This document shows, piece by piece, positions 1 to 8,945 of a stretch of DNA of 32,161 bases (its first letter is position 1; every line of letters starts with the position of its first letter). This stretch comes from a bacterium (GTDB lineage Bacteria; Desulfobacterota; S145-22), in contig JALSPC010000071.1 of assembly GCA_026986155.1 (NCBI GenBank), forward strand, positions 1 through 32,161. Reading direction: 5' to 3'. A program made the position numbers and the translations under genes. The notes below the pieces were generated by a model, which did no database searches, had not been told where the DNA came from, and saw nothing but the letters and a program-made list of their open reading frames with translations.

Positions 1-603
1 CTGGGACTGGGCCGCCTTGATCTGGGCCGAAACCTGGGCCTCTTTTGCCTTGATGACCTTGATCATCTCCCGGGCCCGGCCCAATCCCGCCTTGGCTGCC
101 TTGTATTTCGCCTCTACCTCGTCGAATTCCTGTCGAGAGACGGACTCCGTCTTGATCAGGTTCTTGAAGCGGTTGTAGGTGACCTCCGCCAGGTGATACT
201 GGGCCTTGGCAGCCTCCAGGGCTTCCAGGGCCTCGCGGAGGTGCGCTTGAACCTCCACCTTCGCCTGCATGGCCGCCTTCTGGCCCGCCTCCGCCATTTT
301 GACCTTGGCGTTGATTTCGGGGCTTGAGATGGAGACGAGCTTCTGTCCTTTTTTGACGTGGTCTCCCTCCTTCACGTAGATGGCCCGGATGTAGCCCATA
401 ACCTTGGGAGACACCATGATCGTCTTCTCGGATCTGACCGTTCCGGTGGCCTCGTAGGGGGGATGAACGGCCTGTTTGTGGACCTGGTAGAGCTTTGTCA
501 CATGAATGGTGGGGCGTTCAACCTTCTTTTTCTCCGCCGACTTGTTACATCCGGCGCCGAGCAGAAGGAGCAAGATGAAAACTGTCCCGATTCCTTTCTT
601 CAT
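1..603 (-). CDS. RND efflux periplasmic adaptor (HlyD/MFP family lipoprotein), truncated by window start
   Basis: Reverse strand translates from ATG at 603: MKKGIGTVFILLLLLGAGCNKSAEKKK... (lipobox-like LGAGC), then ...GYIRAIYVKEGDHVKKGQKLVSISSPEINAKV..., a biotinyl-lipoyl-like hairpin, then Ala/Lys/Glu coiled coil. Not in the ORF track because it is open at the edge. Directly upstream of a TolC-family gene. Confidence 0.88.
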   Translation of the reverse strand, partial: MKKGIGTVFILLLLLGAGCNKSAEKKKVERPTIHVTKLYQVHKQAVHPPYEATGTVRSEKTIMVSPKVMGYIRAIYVKEGDHVKKGQKLVSISSPEINAKVKMAEAGQKAAMQAKVEVQAHLREALEALEAAKAQYHLAEVTYNRFKNLIKTESVSRQEFDEVEAKYKAAKAGLGRAREMIKVIKAKEAQVSAQIKAAQSQ

Positions 604-615
604 GGTCGTCTCCTC

Positions 616-2019
616 TTATTCAATCATTCTGCGTTTTTCCGGGAATTCCTTGCTCAGTTTTCCAATGACGAACCGCAGCCTTGCCAACCCCGTTTCGTAG
701 TTGTAAAGGGCCTGCGTGAGCCGCACCTCGGCGGACTTCAATGCCACCTCCCGGTCGAGAACATCCACGATAGTGGTGAGGCGGTTCTTGTAACGGTCCT
801 TGACGATTCTCAGGCTCTCCTTCGCCTGTGCCACGGCGTTTTGCGCCACCTTGATCTGCAGAGCGGCCGTCTTTATCTTGAGATAGGCCTGTTTGACCTG
901 GAGCTTGATCCCGCTCTCCATCCGAAGCCGCAGAAAATGAACCCGCTCGTAGTCCGCCAGGGCCTTGTCGTATTTCGCCTTGTCATATCCCCCTCGGAAG
1001 ATGTTCAGATTGGCCATGATCATCAGAGACCAGTTCTTCCCGCCGTCATCGGCGAAGTTCTTGTCGTAGTTCTCCCAGTTGCCCATGAGGTTGACCGAGG
1101 GTAGAAAGTGCAGTTTCGATTTCTTTATCTCTTTCATGAGGGCCTTTTCCTTGAACTTGAGGCTTTTAAGGTCGTTCCGTCGTGTCAAGGCCTGGTTCCA
1201 GAAGGTCTCCAGTGGCTGGGACGGGGGTGGTCCGCCCACCATTGTGCCGGTAAGCTTGTATTCCCAGGGGAGGGGGAACCCGATGGCGTCGTTCAAGGCC
1301 GACTTGGCGACGGCCACCATGTTCTTGGCGCGGATTTCCTCTTCTTGGAGGCTCAAGAGATAGACCCGGGCGCTCAAGAGGTCCGATTTGACCACCAGGC
1401 CCTGCTTATACATCGATTCGGCGATCTTGACATGTTGCCTGGCCGTCTTGACCGCGTCCTGGATGACGTTGTGAAAGGCCTGGGCCATCAGCACCCCGTC
1501 ATAAGCGTCGATGACTGAGAGAATCACGGCCTTTTCCTTTTGGGTCTTTTCCTCCCGGGTGCTTTCCACCATCAGCTTTGCCTGCTGGTGCCCGATCCAC
1601 ACGTCCCCGCCGTTGAAGATGGGCTGCACGATTTGAAGACGGGTCAGGAAGTTGTTCAGGGTCGGCGGATCGTTCAGGCGGTCGATCCGCATGTCGGACA
1701 TGACGAATTTCCCCTGGTTCAGGCGCATTCCGAAGAAGTAGACAGGATTGTTGCTACGGGAAAAGATCTCGGACAGGTCGAGCCTCGGAAAGAAGCCGGA
1801 GGCGGCCATCGATTTACGGGCCTGGGAGGACTGGTATTTCGCGCGGGCGGCCTTAACCTCCAGGTTTTGCTTCAGGGCGATATCAATGGCGTCCGCGAGC
1901 GTCAGAGACGCGGGCGGTGTGGCAATTCCCCCTTTGCCAGCAGCGGCAACCCAGGAAGAAAGTGAAAAGATTATCAGGAAGATGAGTGGGAGCGTGATTT
2001 CAAATCGATACCTGCGCAT
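616..2019 (-). CDS. TolC family outer membrane efflux protein
   Basis: 467 aa, signal peptide, LTLADAIDIALKQNLEVKAARAKYQSSQARKSMAASGFFPRLDLS, coiled-coil repeats typical of OEP; co-oriented with the RND adaptor. Confidence 0.9.
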   Translation of the reverse strand: MRRYRFEITLPLIFLIIFSLSSWVAAAGKGGIATPPASLTLADAIDIALKQNLEVKAARAKYQSSQARKSMAASGFFPRLDLSEIFSRSNNPVYFFGMRLNQGKFVMSDMRIDRLNDPPTLNNFLTRLQIVQPIFNGGDVWIGHQQAKLMVESTREEKTQKEKAVILSVIDAYDGVLMAQAFHNVIQDAVKTARQHVKIAESMYKQGLVVKSDLLSARVYLLSLQEEEIRAKNMVAVAKSALNDAIGFPLPWEYKLTGTMVGGPPPSQPLETFWNQALTRRNDLKSLKFKEKALMKEIKKSKLHFLPSVNLMGNWENYDKNFADDGGKNWSLMIMANLNIFRGGYDKAKYDKALADYERVHFLRLRMESGIKLQVKQAYLKIKTAALQIKVAQNAVAQAKESLRIVKDRYKNRLTTIVDVLDREVALKSAEVRLTQALYNYETGLARLRFVIGKLSKEFPEKRRMIE

Positions 2020-2197
2020 GGTTATCTCTCCGTTTGATCGGATGGGCCGTTGCTGTTTACGTCAATAGTTCCATACACTTATTCTCGCTCTTGTTGCCGG
2101 CATTCCTTTGTCGCGTGGGCGCAATTTACAAGGTTTTATATAGGCACCCCCGGGGCAAAAGTCAAGGGAACAAGGAAAATTGTTTTGGGAGACACCC

Positions 2198-2232
2198 TTG
2201 ACAAATTTATTTATTAAAATTAAACTAATTTT
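2198..2232 (+). promoter_or_regulatory. Candidate sigma70 promoter (TTGACA-N17-TAAACT) with palindrome AAAATTA-AAC-TAATTTT overlapping the -10
   Basis: TTGACA at 2198-2203, TAAACT at 2221-2226; perfect 7-bp inverted repeat at 2216-2222 / 2226-2232, just upstream of the XRE-cupin gene. Confidence 0.5.
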
Positions 2233-2261
2233 GAATCGAGAGAAAACGGGATTGGGGTAGG

Positions 2262-2852
2262 ATGGAAGAAATCAGCAGGAAACTGAAGGCGTTGGCCATC
2301 GGGGAAAAGATCCGGCGGATCCGCCAGTCCAAGGGATTGACCCTGGAGGATATTTCCCAACGGACGGGGTTGTCCAAGGCGTTGATCTCTCGGATAGAGA
2401 ATGAACACGTCTCTCCGCCCATCGCGACCCTTTTGCGTATCGCGTCGGCCCTGAAGGTGGAGATCAGCCACTTTTTCACCGACCACACCTCCCCCTACCG
2501 CGTGACGGTGGTGCGGCACCACGAGCGCTCCTCGACGCGGGATTCCATGATCGCCGCGGGACAGGACGCGGGCTATACCTACGAACTTTTGGCCTTCAAG
2601 AAGGACGACAAACACATGGAACCCTTCATCGTCGCGTTCGACCTGAAGGCGAGGGAAGAGGTTCCCATGCAAGTGCACAAGGGGGAGGAGTTCCTCCATG
2701 TCCTGGAAGGGCGGCTGGAATTCTTCACGGAGAACGAGGTGATTATCCTGGAAAGGGGGGACAGTATCTACTTCGATTCGGGGATTCCCCACGGTTACAG
2801 GGGATTGGGTGAAAAACCGCCCAAGGCCCTGGTCGTGGTCTACGCGCCATGA
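2262..2852 (+). CDS. XRE family transcriptional regulator with C-terminal cupin domain
   Basis: HTH_3 motif IGEKIRRIRQSKGLTLEDISQRTGLSKALISRIENEHVSPPIATLLRIASAL; cupin motif VPMQVHKGEEFLHVLEGRLEF...LERGDSIYFDSGIPHGYR. Confidence 0.9.
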   Translation: MEEISRKLKALAIGEKIRRIRQSKGLTLEDISQRTGLSKALISRIENEHVSPPIATLLRIASALKVEISHFFTDHTSPYRVTVVRHHERSSTRDSMIAAGQDAGYTYELLAFKKDDKHMEPFIVAFDLKAREEVPMQVHKGEEFLHVLEGRLEFFTENEVIILERGDSIYFDSGIPHGYRGLGEKPPKALVVVYAP

Positions 2853-2879
2853 AAGAAAATGGGCGCAGGGAGGAAACAG

Positions 2880-3425
2880 ATGCTTGAGATTCGATTTCAC
2901 GGCAGGGGCGGTCAGGGGGCCGTGGTAGCCTCTAAGATGCTGGCGGTGGCCTTTTTCAAGGAGGGAAAGGGCGTCCAGTCGTTTCCCACCTACGGCGCGG
3001 AGCGCCGGGGAGCGCCGGTGGCGGCCTTCATCCGCGTGGATGACAAACCCGTCTTGTATCACCATAATATTTACACCCCAACCCACGTGGTGGTCCTGGA
3101 TCCCTCCCTGATGGAGCGGGTGGATGTCACGCAGGGATTGAAAAAAGGGGGATTCGTCCTGGTCAATACGAAACTCGCGCCCACCGATTTCCCGGACCTG
3201 GAAGGATTCGAGGTCCACGTGGTGGACGCGAGCGGGATCGCGGTCAAACACGGCCTGGGAAGTCCGGAGAATCCCATCGTAAACACGGCGGTTCTCGGCG
3301 CTTTTGCCAAGGCGAGCGGACTCGTGGGGCTTCCGGCCGTCCTGGAGGCGGTGAAGGAGGAGAGTCCCATCAAGGTGAAGGCGAACCTCGCCGCCGCGGA
3401 AGAGGCGTATAACAAGGTCACTTAA
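2880..3425 (+). CDS. 2-oxoacid:acceptor oxidoreductase, gamma subunit
   Basis: MLEIRFHGRGGQGAVVASKMLAVAFFKEGKGVQSFPTYGAERRGAPVAAFIR is the typical POR/KOR gamma motif. Start placed at 2880 (GGAGG upstream) rather than 2859. Confidence 0.92.
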   Translation: MLEIRFHGRGGQGAVVASKMLAVAFFKEGKGVQSFPTYGAERRGAPVAAFIRVDDKPVLYHHNIYTPTHVVVLDPSLMERVDVTQGLKKGGFVLVNTKLAPTDFPDLEGFEVHVVDASGIAVKHGLGSPENPIVNTAVLGAFAKASGLVGLPAVLEAVKEESPIKVKANLAAAEEAYNKVT

Positions 3426-3458
3426 CGGACCAACAAATTTACGGAACGCGGGGGAAAT

Positions 3459-5171
3459 ATGCTCGGGAAATTAGTTCGGTTCAATGCGATTGGAGAGCTT
3501 CCGGAATCGCCGGTAACCGTTGGGAACACGCTGTGGAACCCCACAGGGACGTGGCGAAGCGTCCGGCCCCTTCACGTCTCCCGCCTGTCGCCCTGCATGC
3601 AGGGATGCCCGGCGGGAAACCCCATCGAGGCCTTCATCCGGAAGATCGAGGAGGGGGACGTGGACGGGGCGTTGGCGCTCATTCGGGAGGAAAACCCCCT
3701 TCCCGGCGTGTGCGGCCGGGTCTGTTTTCATCCCTGCGAGGGGATGTGCAACCGGGGAGCCATGGACCAGCCCGTGGCCATCCACGAACTGGAACGCTGG
3801 GTGGCCGAGCGCGGGAAATGGCAGCCGCCCGCTCCCGGGAAAGAGAGCGGAAAGTCAGTGGCCGTTGTGGGCTCCGGCCCCGCGGGACTGGCGGCGGCCT
3901 ATCACCTGCGGAGGCTGGGGCACGCCGTGACCATCTTCGAGAAGGAAAAAGAGCCGGGCGGGCTCTTGCGCTACGGCATTCCCGCCTACCGCCTTCCCAA
4001 GAAGGTCCTGGATAGGGAGATCCGGCACCTGAAGGCCATGGAAATCGCCTTCGAAACGGGCGCGACCCTGACGGAAGAGGGGTTTGAAAAAAGGGCTTTT
4101 AACGCCGTCCTGTTCGCTGTGGGGGCGCAGAAATTCCGAGACCCGCGCCTGGTGCACCAGGAGGGGGAAGGGGTTTGGCGAGCCCTGGAACTTCTCAAAA
4201 GGGTGAACGCAGGTGAAATCGGAAAATTGAGCGGCAAGGCCGTGGTCATCGGCGGGGGAAACGCCGCCATCGACGCCGCGCGCTGCGCCCTGCGCCTCGG
4301 GGCGGAGGTGACGGTGGCCTACCGCCGCGCGCGCGAGGACATGCCGGCCTTCGACGAGGAGGTGACGGCGGCCGAGGCGGAAGGGATCTCCTTCGTTTTT
4401 CTCGCCGCGCCGCAGAGCGTCAAGCGGAATGGAAAAGGAGAAGTCATCGGGGTTGGGTTCGCCCGCGCGGTGACGGGAAAAAAGGATGCCTCGGGGCGGC
4501 ACGCTATCTCCATCGACCCGCACGACACCTTTTCCATGGACGCGGATATCGTTGTCCTGGCAACGGGTGAGGAACCCGCTGAACTTCCCTGGCAGGTCGA
4601 TTATAAACCGGGACCCACCCTATGCGAGACGGACCGGCCCGGGGTCTTCGTGGCTGGGGACGTGGTGGGGACTGACCGGACGGTGGCCTATGCCATCGGG
4701 TGGGGAAAACGGGCGGCCGTGGCGATCGACGGATACTTGAAGGGGGAAGTTCCCAAAATGGAAAAGATCGCCCTGCCGGGAGGCGCGGGGATCTCCCTGC
4801 GCGCCTACCGGGGAGAGATTGAAATCCCTGCCGGGGAGGCCGTTTCGTTCGAGGCGGTCAACGAGTTCTATTTCCAAGACGTAAAACGGGTCAGCCCCGG
4901 GCAGGTGCCCGCAGCGCAGCGGGCTTCCGGTTTCAGCGAGGTCGTCAAGACCCTGGCCAAGCCCCAAGCCATGAAAGAGGCGAGTCGCTGTTTCCACTGC
5001 GGGGACTGTGTCATGTGCGACAATTGCCTGATCTTTTGCCCTGATGTCGCCATCACCCGAAAGGAGGACGCCCCGGGATACGACGTGGACCTGGATCACT
5101 GCAAGGGATGCGGGATATGCGCCCGTGAGTGTCCCCGCGGGGCCATCATCATGGTGGAGGAACGGGTATGA
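3459..5171 (+). CDS. GltD-like NAD(P)/FAD oxidoreductase fused to C-terminal 2x[4Fe-4S] ferredoxin (PorD-like delta subunit)
   Basis: N-terminal Cys region (CMQGCPAGNPIEAF...CGRVCFHPCEGMCNRG), FAD motif GSGPAGLAAAYHLRRLG, NAD(P) motif GGGNAAIDAARCALRLGA, C-terminal CHCGDCVMCDNCLIFCP and CKGCGICARECP. Confidence 0.9.
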   Translation: MLGKLVRFNAIGELPESPVTVGNTLWNPTGTWRSVRPLHVSRLSPCMQGCPAGNPIEAFIRKIEEGDVDGALALIREENPLPGVCGRVCFHPCEGMCNRGAMDQPVAIHELERWVAERGKWQPPAPGKESGKSVAVVGSGPAGLAAAYHLRRLGHAVTIFEKEKEPGGLLRYGIPAYRLPKKVLDREIRHLKAMEIAFETGATLTEEGFEKRAFNAVLFAVGAQKFRDPRLVHQEGEGVWRALELLKRVNAGEIGKLSGKAVVIGGGNAAIDAARCALRLGAEVTVAYRRAREDMPAFDEEVTAAEAEGISFVFLAAPQSVKRNGKGEVIGVGFARAVTGKKDASGRHAISIDPHDTFSMDADIVVLATGEEPAELPWQVDYKPGPTLCETDRPGVFVAGDVVGTDRTVAYAIGWGKRAAVAIDGYLKGEVPKMEKIALPGGAGISLRAYRGEIEIPAGEAVSFEAVNEFYFQDVKRVSPGQVPAAQRASGFSEVVKTLAKPQAMKEASRCFHCGDCVMCDNCLIFCPDVAITRKEDAPGYDVDLDHCKGCGICARECPRGAIIMVEERV

Positions 5172-6316
5172 AAAAGGTATTGATGGGGAATTTCGCCGCA
5201 TCCCACGGGGTGCGCCTGTCCCGGGCTCAGGTTATTTCTGCCTACCCGATCACACCCCAGACCCACGTGGTGGAAGAGTTGTCCGCCATGGTGGCGCGGG
5301 GGGACCTGGAAGCCAAGTTCATCAAGGTGGAATCGGAACACTCGGCCCTGGCCTGCTGTATCGCCGCCTCCGTGATGGGGGCGCGGGCCTTTACCGCTAC
5401 CAGCTCCCACGGTCTTCTCCTCATGCACGAGCTATTGCACTGGGCGGCGGGGGGACGTCTGCCCATCGTGATGGTGGCCGTTAACCGGGCCATCGCCCCG
5501 GGATGGAACATCTGGAACGAGCAGACCGATACCCTTTCCCAGCGCGACACGGGCTGGATACAGCTCTACTGCGCCAGCAACCAGGAAATCCTCGACACAG
5601 TCATCCAGGCTTTCAGGTTGGCGGAGTCCGTCAAGATCCCGGTGATGGTCATCTACGACGCCTTCATTCTTTCCCATACCTACGAACCGGTGGATATCCC
5701 GGAACAGGATACCATCGACGGTTTCCTGCCTCCCCTGGACAATCCGGAAGCCCTGAAGGTGGGGGAAGCGCGGGCCTTCGGCAGCGTGACCAATCCTGAT
5801 TTCCACATGGAGTTCCGTATCAAGATGCACAATAGCTACCGACGGGCGATGGAGGAATTTGAGCAGGTTGACAGGGACTACGCGGCGCTGACGGGGCGGG
5901 GCTACGGAATAGTGGAACCCTACCGTTGCGACGACGCGGACCTGATCATGGTCGCCGCCGGATCGCTGGCGGGGCCCGTCCGCATGGTGGTGGACGACCT
6001 CAGGGAAAAGGGAATCAAGGCGGGGCGCGTCAAGCTGAAGATGTTTCGCCCCTTCCCCGCGGCGCAACTGAAAGAGGCCCTGAAACCGGCGAAAAAGATC
6101 CTCGTTCTGGACCGGAACCTGTCGCCTGGGACGGGGGGTATCTTCGCCCATGAGATACGGTCGGCGATGAAGGACGATTCGCGGCCCATCTGGGGCTTCG
6201 TGGCCGGTCTGGGCGGCAGGGATATTACGCCCGAGCTCATCGCGTCCATGTTCTTCGACGCCCTCGGGGCCGAGGCGCCCGTTTCCAACACCATCTTCAA
6301 GGGGGTCCGGTTATGA
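5168..6316 (+). CDS. porA: 2-oxoacid (pyruvate-type):ferredoxin oxidoreductase, alpha subunit
   Basis: MKKVLMGNFAASHGVRLSRAQVISAYPITPQTHVVEELSAMV; YPITPQT motif; overlaps the preceding stop by ATGA. ORF-track start 5129 lies inside the upstream gene and is unlikely. Confidence 0.9.
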   Translation: MKKVLMGNFAASHGVRLSRAQVISAYPITPQTHVVEELSAMVARGDLEAKFIKVESEHSALACCIAASVMGARAFTATSSHGLLLMHELLHWAAGGRLPIVMVAVNRAIAPGWNIWNEQTDTLSQRDTGWIQLYCASNQEILDTVIQAFRLAESVKIPVMVIYDAFILSHTYEPVDIPEQDTIDGFLPPLDNPEALKVGEARAFGSVTNPDFHMEFRIKMHNSYRRAMEEFEQVDRDYAALTGRGYGIVEPYRCDDADLIMVAAGSLAGPVRMVVDDLREKGIKAGRVKLKMFRPFPAAQLKEALKPAKKILVLDRNLSPGTGGIFAHEIRSAMKDDSRPIWGFVAGLGGRDITPELIASMFFDALGAEAPVSNTIFKGVRL

Positions 6317-7200
6317 TTGAACCTACATACGTGATGGAGGAATCGGAGGAGCTGCTATTCCCCGGTCACCTGGCGTGCCAGGGTTGCGGGGCCACCATCG
6401 CCATGCGTTACGTCCTCAAGGCCCTGGGCAGGAAAACGGTTGTGGTCATTCCCGCCTGCTGCTGGTCGATTATTTCGGGCCTGTTTCCCTCCTCCTGTCT
6501 GGACGTGCCATTGATTCACACCGCCTTCGAGACAGCCGCCGCCGCGGCTACGGGTGTGCGCGCGGCCCTTGACGTGCAGGGGCAGGAAGACGTCAACGTC
6601 CTGGCCTGGGCGGGGGACGGTGGGACCTTCGACATCGGGTTCCAGGCCCTCTCCGGGGCGGCGGAGCGCAACGAAAACATCATCTACTGCTGCTACGACA
6701 ACGAGGCCTACATGAACACGGGGATCCAGCGCTCTTCCGCAACGCCCGTGGGGGCGTGGACGACGACCACCCCCAAGGGGGGGCTGGAGGACAGGCCCAA
6801 GAAGGACATCGTTCCCATCATGGCGGCCCACAGGATTCCCTATACCGCCACGGCGAACGTGGCCTTCCCCGACGATCTTTACCGGAAGGTCAAGAAGGCT
6901 CTTTCCTACAAGGGGATGAAGTTCATCCATATCCTCTCCCCGTGCCCCACCGGCTGGCGGATTCCCTCCTCCGAGTCCATCGAAGTGGCGCGCCTGGCAA
7001 CCCTGACGAACCTCTTTCCCCTCTACGAGGTGGAAAACGGGGACACGTGGCGGGTGACTTACCATCCCTCCAGGAAGATGCCCGTGGAAAAATACCTGGA
7101 CGCTCAGGCCCGTTTTCGGCTGATGAGCGGAGAGGATAGAGACCAGATTCAGAAAAACGTGGATAAAAGTTGGCAAGAATTGCTAAAAAGATCGGGTTGA
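6313..7200 (+). CDS. porB: 2-oxoacid (pyruvate-type):ferredoxin oxidoreductase, beta subunit (TPP-binding)
   Basis: HLACQGCGATIAMRYVLKALG; GDGGTFDIGFQALSGAAERNENIIYCCYDNEAYMNTGIQRSSATP; ATGA overlap with the alpha subunit. Confidence 0.92.
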   Translation: MIEPTYVMEESEELLFPGHLACQGCGATIAMRYVLKALGRKTVVVIPACCWSIISGLFPSSCLDVPLIHTAFETAAAAATGVRAALDVQGQEDVNVLAWAGDGGTFDIGFQALSGAAERNENIIYCCYDNEAYMNTGIQRSSATPVGAWTTTTPKGGLEDRPKKDIVPIMAAHRIPYTATANVAFPDDLYRKVKKALSYKGMKFIHILSPCPTGWRIPSSESIEVARLATLTNLFPLYEVENGDTWRVTYHPSRKMPVEKYLDAQARFRLMSGEDRDQIQKNVDKSWQELLKRSG

Positions 7201-7263
7201 AACACTTGAGGCCTCCGGAGCCGTTAGGGAAAGATTCACCGCAAAGCGAAGAGGGTGTCCTAT

Positions 7264-7335
7264 AAGGCGCCGATCAAGTTAGAGTTCATCGATGAACTCG
7301 CCTGTTACGCCACGGGAATGGTATTGCGGCGCCTT
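7264..7335. other. Candidate structured element: outer inverted repeat AAGGCGCCG/CGGCGCCTT enclosing the perfect 18-bp palindrome GAGTTCATCGATGAACTC
   Basis: Arms at 7264-7272 and 7327-7335 are exact reverse complements; 7282-7299 is a perfect palindrome. Intergenic, between porB and a terminator. Confidence 0.5.
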
Positions 7336-7414
7336 TTGGAGGAACGGGTCCAGTTCGCAAAAATTTCCGTCTGACTAACTCGGCGTGTTGTTTCCCCAAA
7401 CAGGGAGCTGTCCC

Positions 7415-7446
7415 GCGCGTGGGCGCGACACGCGCCTTTTTTTCTT
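7415..7446 (+). terminator. Rho-independent terminator
   Basis: Perfect stem GCGCGTG (7415-7421) / CACGCGC (7429-7435) followed by CTTTTTTTCTT. Confidence 0.8.
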
Positions 7447-7473
7447 GACATCCGCCCGGCGGGCGTTTATGAC
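7445..7473 (+). promoter_or_regulatory. Candidate sigma70 promoter of mgtE, TTGACA-N17-TATGAC
   Basis: TTGACA 7445-7450, TATGAC 7468-7473, 17-nt spacer containing the palindrome CGCCCG-G-CGGGCG. Confidence 0.5.
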
Positions 7474-7540
7474 GGTTCCGGGACGGATTTACGAACCCGT
7501 TTGAAATCTTCCAATCGAAAGCGACTTTTGGAGAGATGAG

Positions 7541-8887
7541 ATGTTTACGCGTCTGATTTTGCCGGATATCGAGGAACTGATCGAGAAGAAAGACTGGAAC
7601 GCCCTGAAACAAGTCCTGAGCGGGATCGATGTCCACGACATCGCGGAGCTGCTTGGAACCCTCGATGAGAAGGAGGCGGTGATTGTTTTCCGCCTTGTCT
7701 CAAGGGAAAAACAGGCAGACGTTTTCGCGGAGCTGGATCCCTCGTTACAGGAATATCTTTTGAGACATATCGTCGGGCGGGATCTTCAGGCGCTTATAGA
7801 AGACCTGTCCCCGGACGACAGGACCGCCCTGTTCGAGGACCTGCCCGGCCAGATGACCCAGAAACTGCTTAACATCCTGTCGCCGGAGGAGCGAAAGGAA
7901 TCCCTGGAGCTTTTGGGGTATCCCGAGGAGAGCGTGGGCCGCCTCATGACACCCGATTACGTGGCGGTGCGGCCCGGATGGACCATCGAGAAGGCCATCG
8001 CCCATATCAAGGAAAAGGGGCGGGACGCGGAGACCATCAACATGATCTACGTGGTGGACGACCGCTGGAAACTGCTGGACGATATCCCTATCCGGCGTTT
8101 CCTCCTCGCGGCGCCGGAACGGAGGGTTTCGGATATCATGGACCGCAAGTTCGTGGCCATCGGCGTCCTCGAGGACCGGGAGGAGGCCTACCTGGTAATC
8201 AAGAAGTACAACCTCAACGTCCTGCCGGTGTTGGACGACGAGGGTATCCTACTGGGGATCGTGACGGTGGATGATATCCTGGACGTTCTGGAAGAAGAAA
8301 TCACGGAGGATTTCCAGAAATCATCGGCCATCGTTCCCATCGAGGAAAGCTACTACGCGGTCGGCATCTCGACCCTCTACAAGAAGCGCGTGGGGTGGCT
8401 CATGCTCCTTCTGGTGACCGATTTCCTTTCCTCGAGCATCATAGCCCACTTTGAGAACGCCCTGAAGGCGGTCATCGCCCTGGCGTTCTTCATCCCCGTT
8501 CTCATCGACAGCGGGGGAAACATCGCCGCCCAGTCTTCCACCCTCATCATCCGGGCCCTTGCCATGGGGGAGGTCACGGTCAAGAAGTGGTTTTCCGTGG
8601 TCAGAAAGGAACTGGTCATCGGCCTGATGCTGGGGTTGACACTGGGGCTGATGCTCTATGTGCGCGGGTTTTTCTGGCGCGGCGGGCCCACGGTGGGGAT
8701 GGTCGTGGGACTGGCCATGGTGGTCATCACCCTCTGGTCGAACCTGCTGGGAAGCCTGCTCCCCATGCTCCTGACGAAGTTCAACCTGGACCCCGCCGTC
8801 ATCAGCAGCCCGTTGCTGACGACGGTCGTGGATTCAACGGGGTTGCTCATATACTTTTCATTGGCGCGGGTCGTGTTTCGTTTTTGA
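7541..8887 (+). CDS. mgtE: Magnesium transporter MgtE
   Basis: MgtE_N (LDEKEAVIVFRLVSREKQADVFAELDP), tandem CBS (SVGRLMTPDYVAVRPGWTIEKAI...), TM domain with ALAFFIPVLIDSGGNIAAQSSTLIIRALAMGEV. Confidence 0.95.
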   Translation: MFTRLILPDIEELIEKKDWNALKQVLSGIDVHDIAELLGTLDEKEAVIVFRLVSREKQADVFAELDPSLQEYLLRHIVGRDLQALIEDLSPDDRTALFEDLPGQMTQKLLNILSPEERKESLELLGYPEESVGRLMTPDYVAVRPGWTIEKAIAHIKEKGRDAETINMIYVVDDRWKLLDDIPIRRFLLAAPERRVSDIMDRKFVAIGVLEDREEAYLVIKKYNLNVLPVLDDEGILLGIVTVDDILDVLEEEITEDFQKSSAIVPIEESYYAVGISTLYKKRVGWLMLLLVTDFLSSSIIAHFENALKAVIALAFFIPVLIDSGGNIAAQSSTLIIRALAMGEVTVKKWFSVVRKELVIGLMLGLTLGLMLYVRGFFWRGGPTVGMVVGLAMVVITLWSNLLGSLLPMLLTKFNLDPAVISSPLLTTVVDSTGLLIYFSLARVVFRF

Positions 8888-8945
8888 AGCTCGTGGCCCA
8901 GGACGTTCAAAACTGGATATTACCTTTGTAAAGTGAAAAAACCCC

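Noticed and set aside
358-1104. 248-aa plus-strand ORF at the adaptor/TolC junction
   Set aside because: Runs across two convincing minus-strand genes in antisense; composition typical of a shadow frame.
2220-3251. 343-aa minus-strand ORF over the XRE-cupin and gamma genes
   Set aside because: GC-rich codon shadow of well-supported sense genes.
7201-7540. Known Mg2+ (M-box) or c-di-GMP (GEMM) riboswitch upstream of mgtE
   Set aside because: Fragments (GTTAGG, CGCAAAGC) tempted a match but the conserved core order is absent. Needs an Rfam scan and is not claimed.
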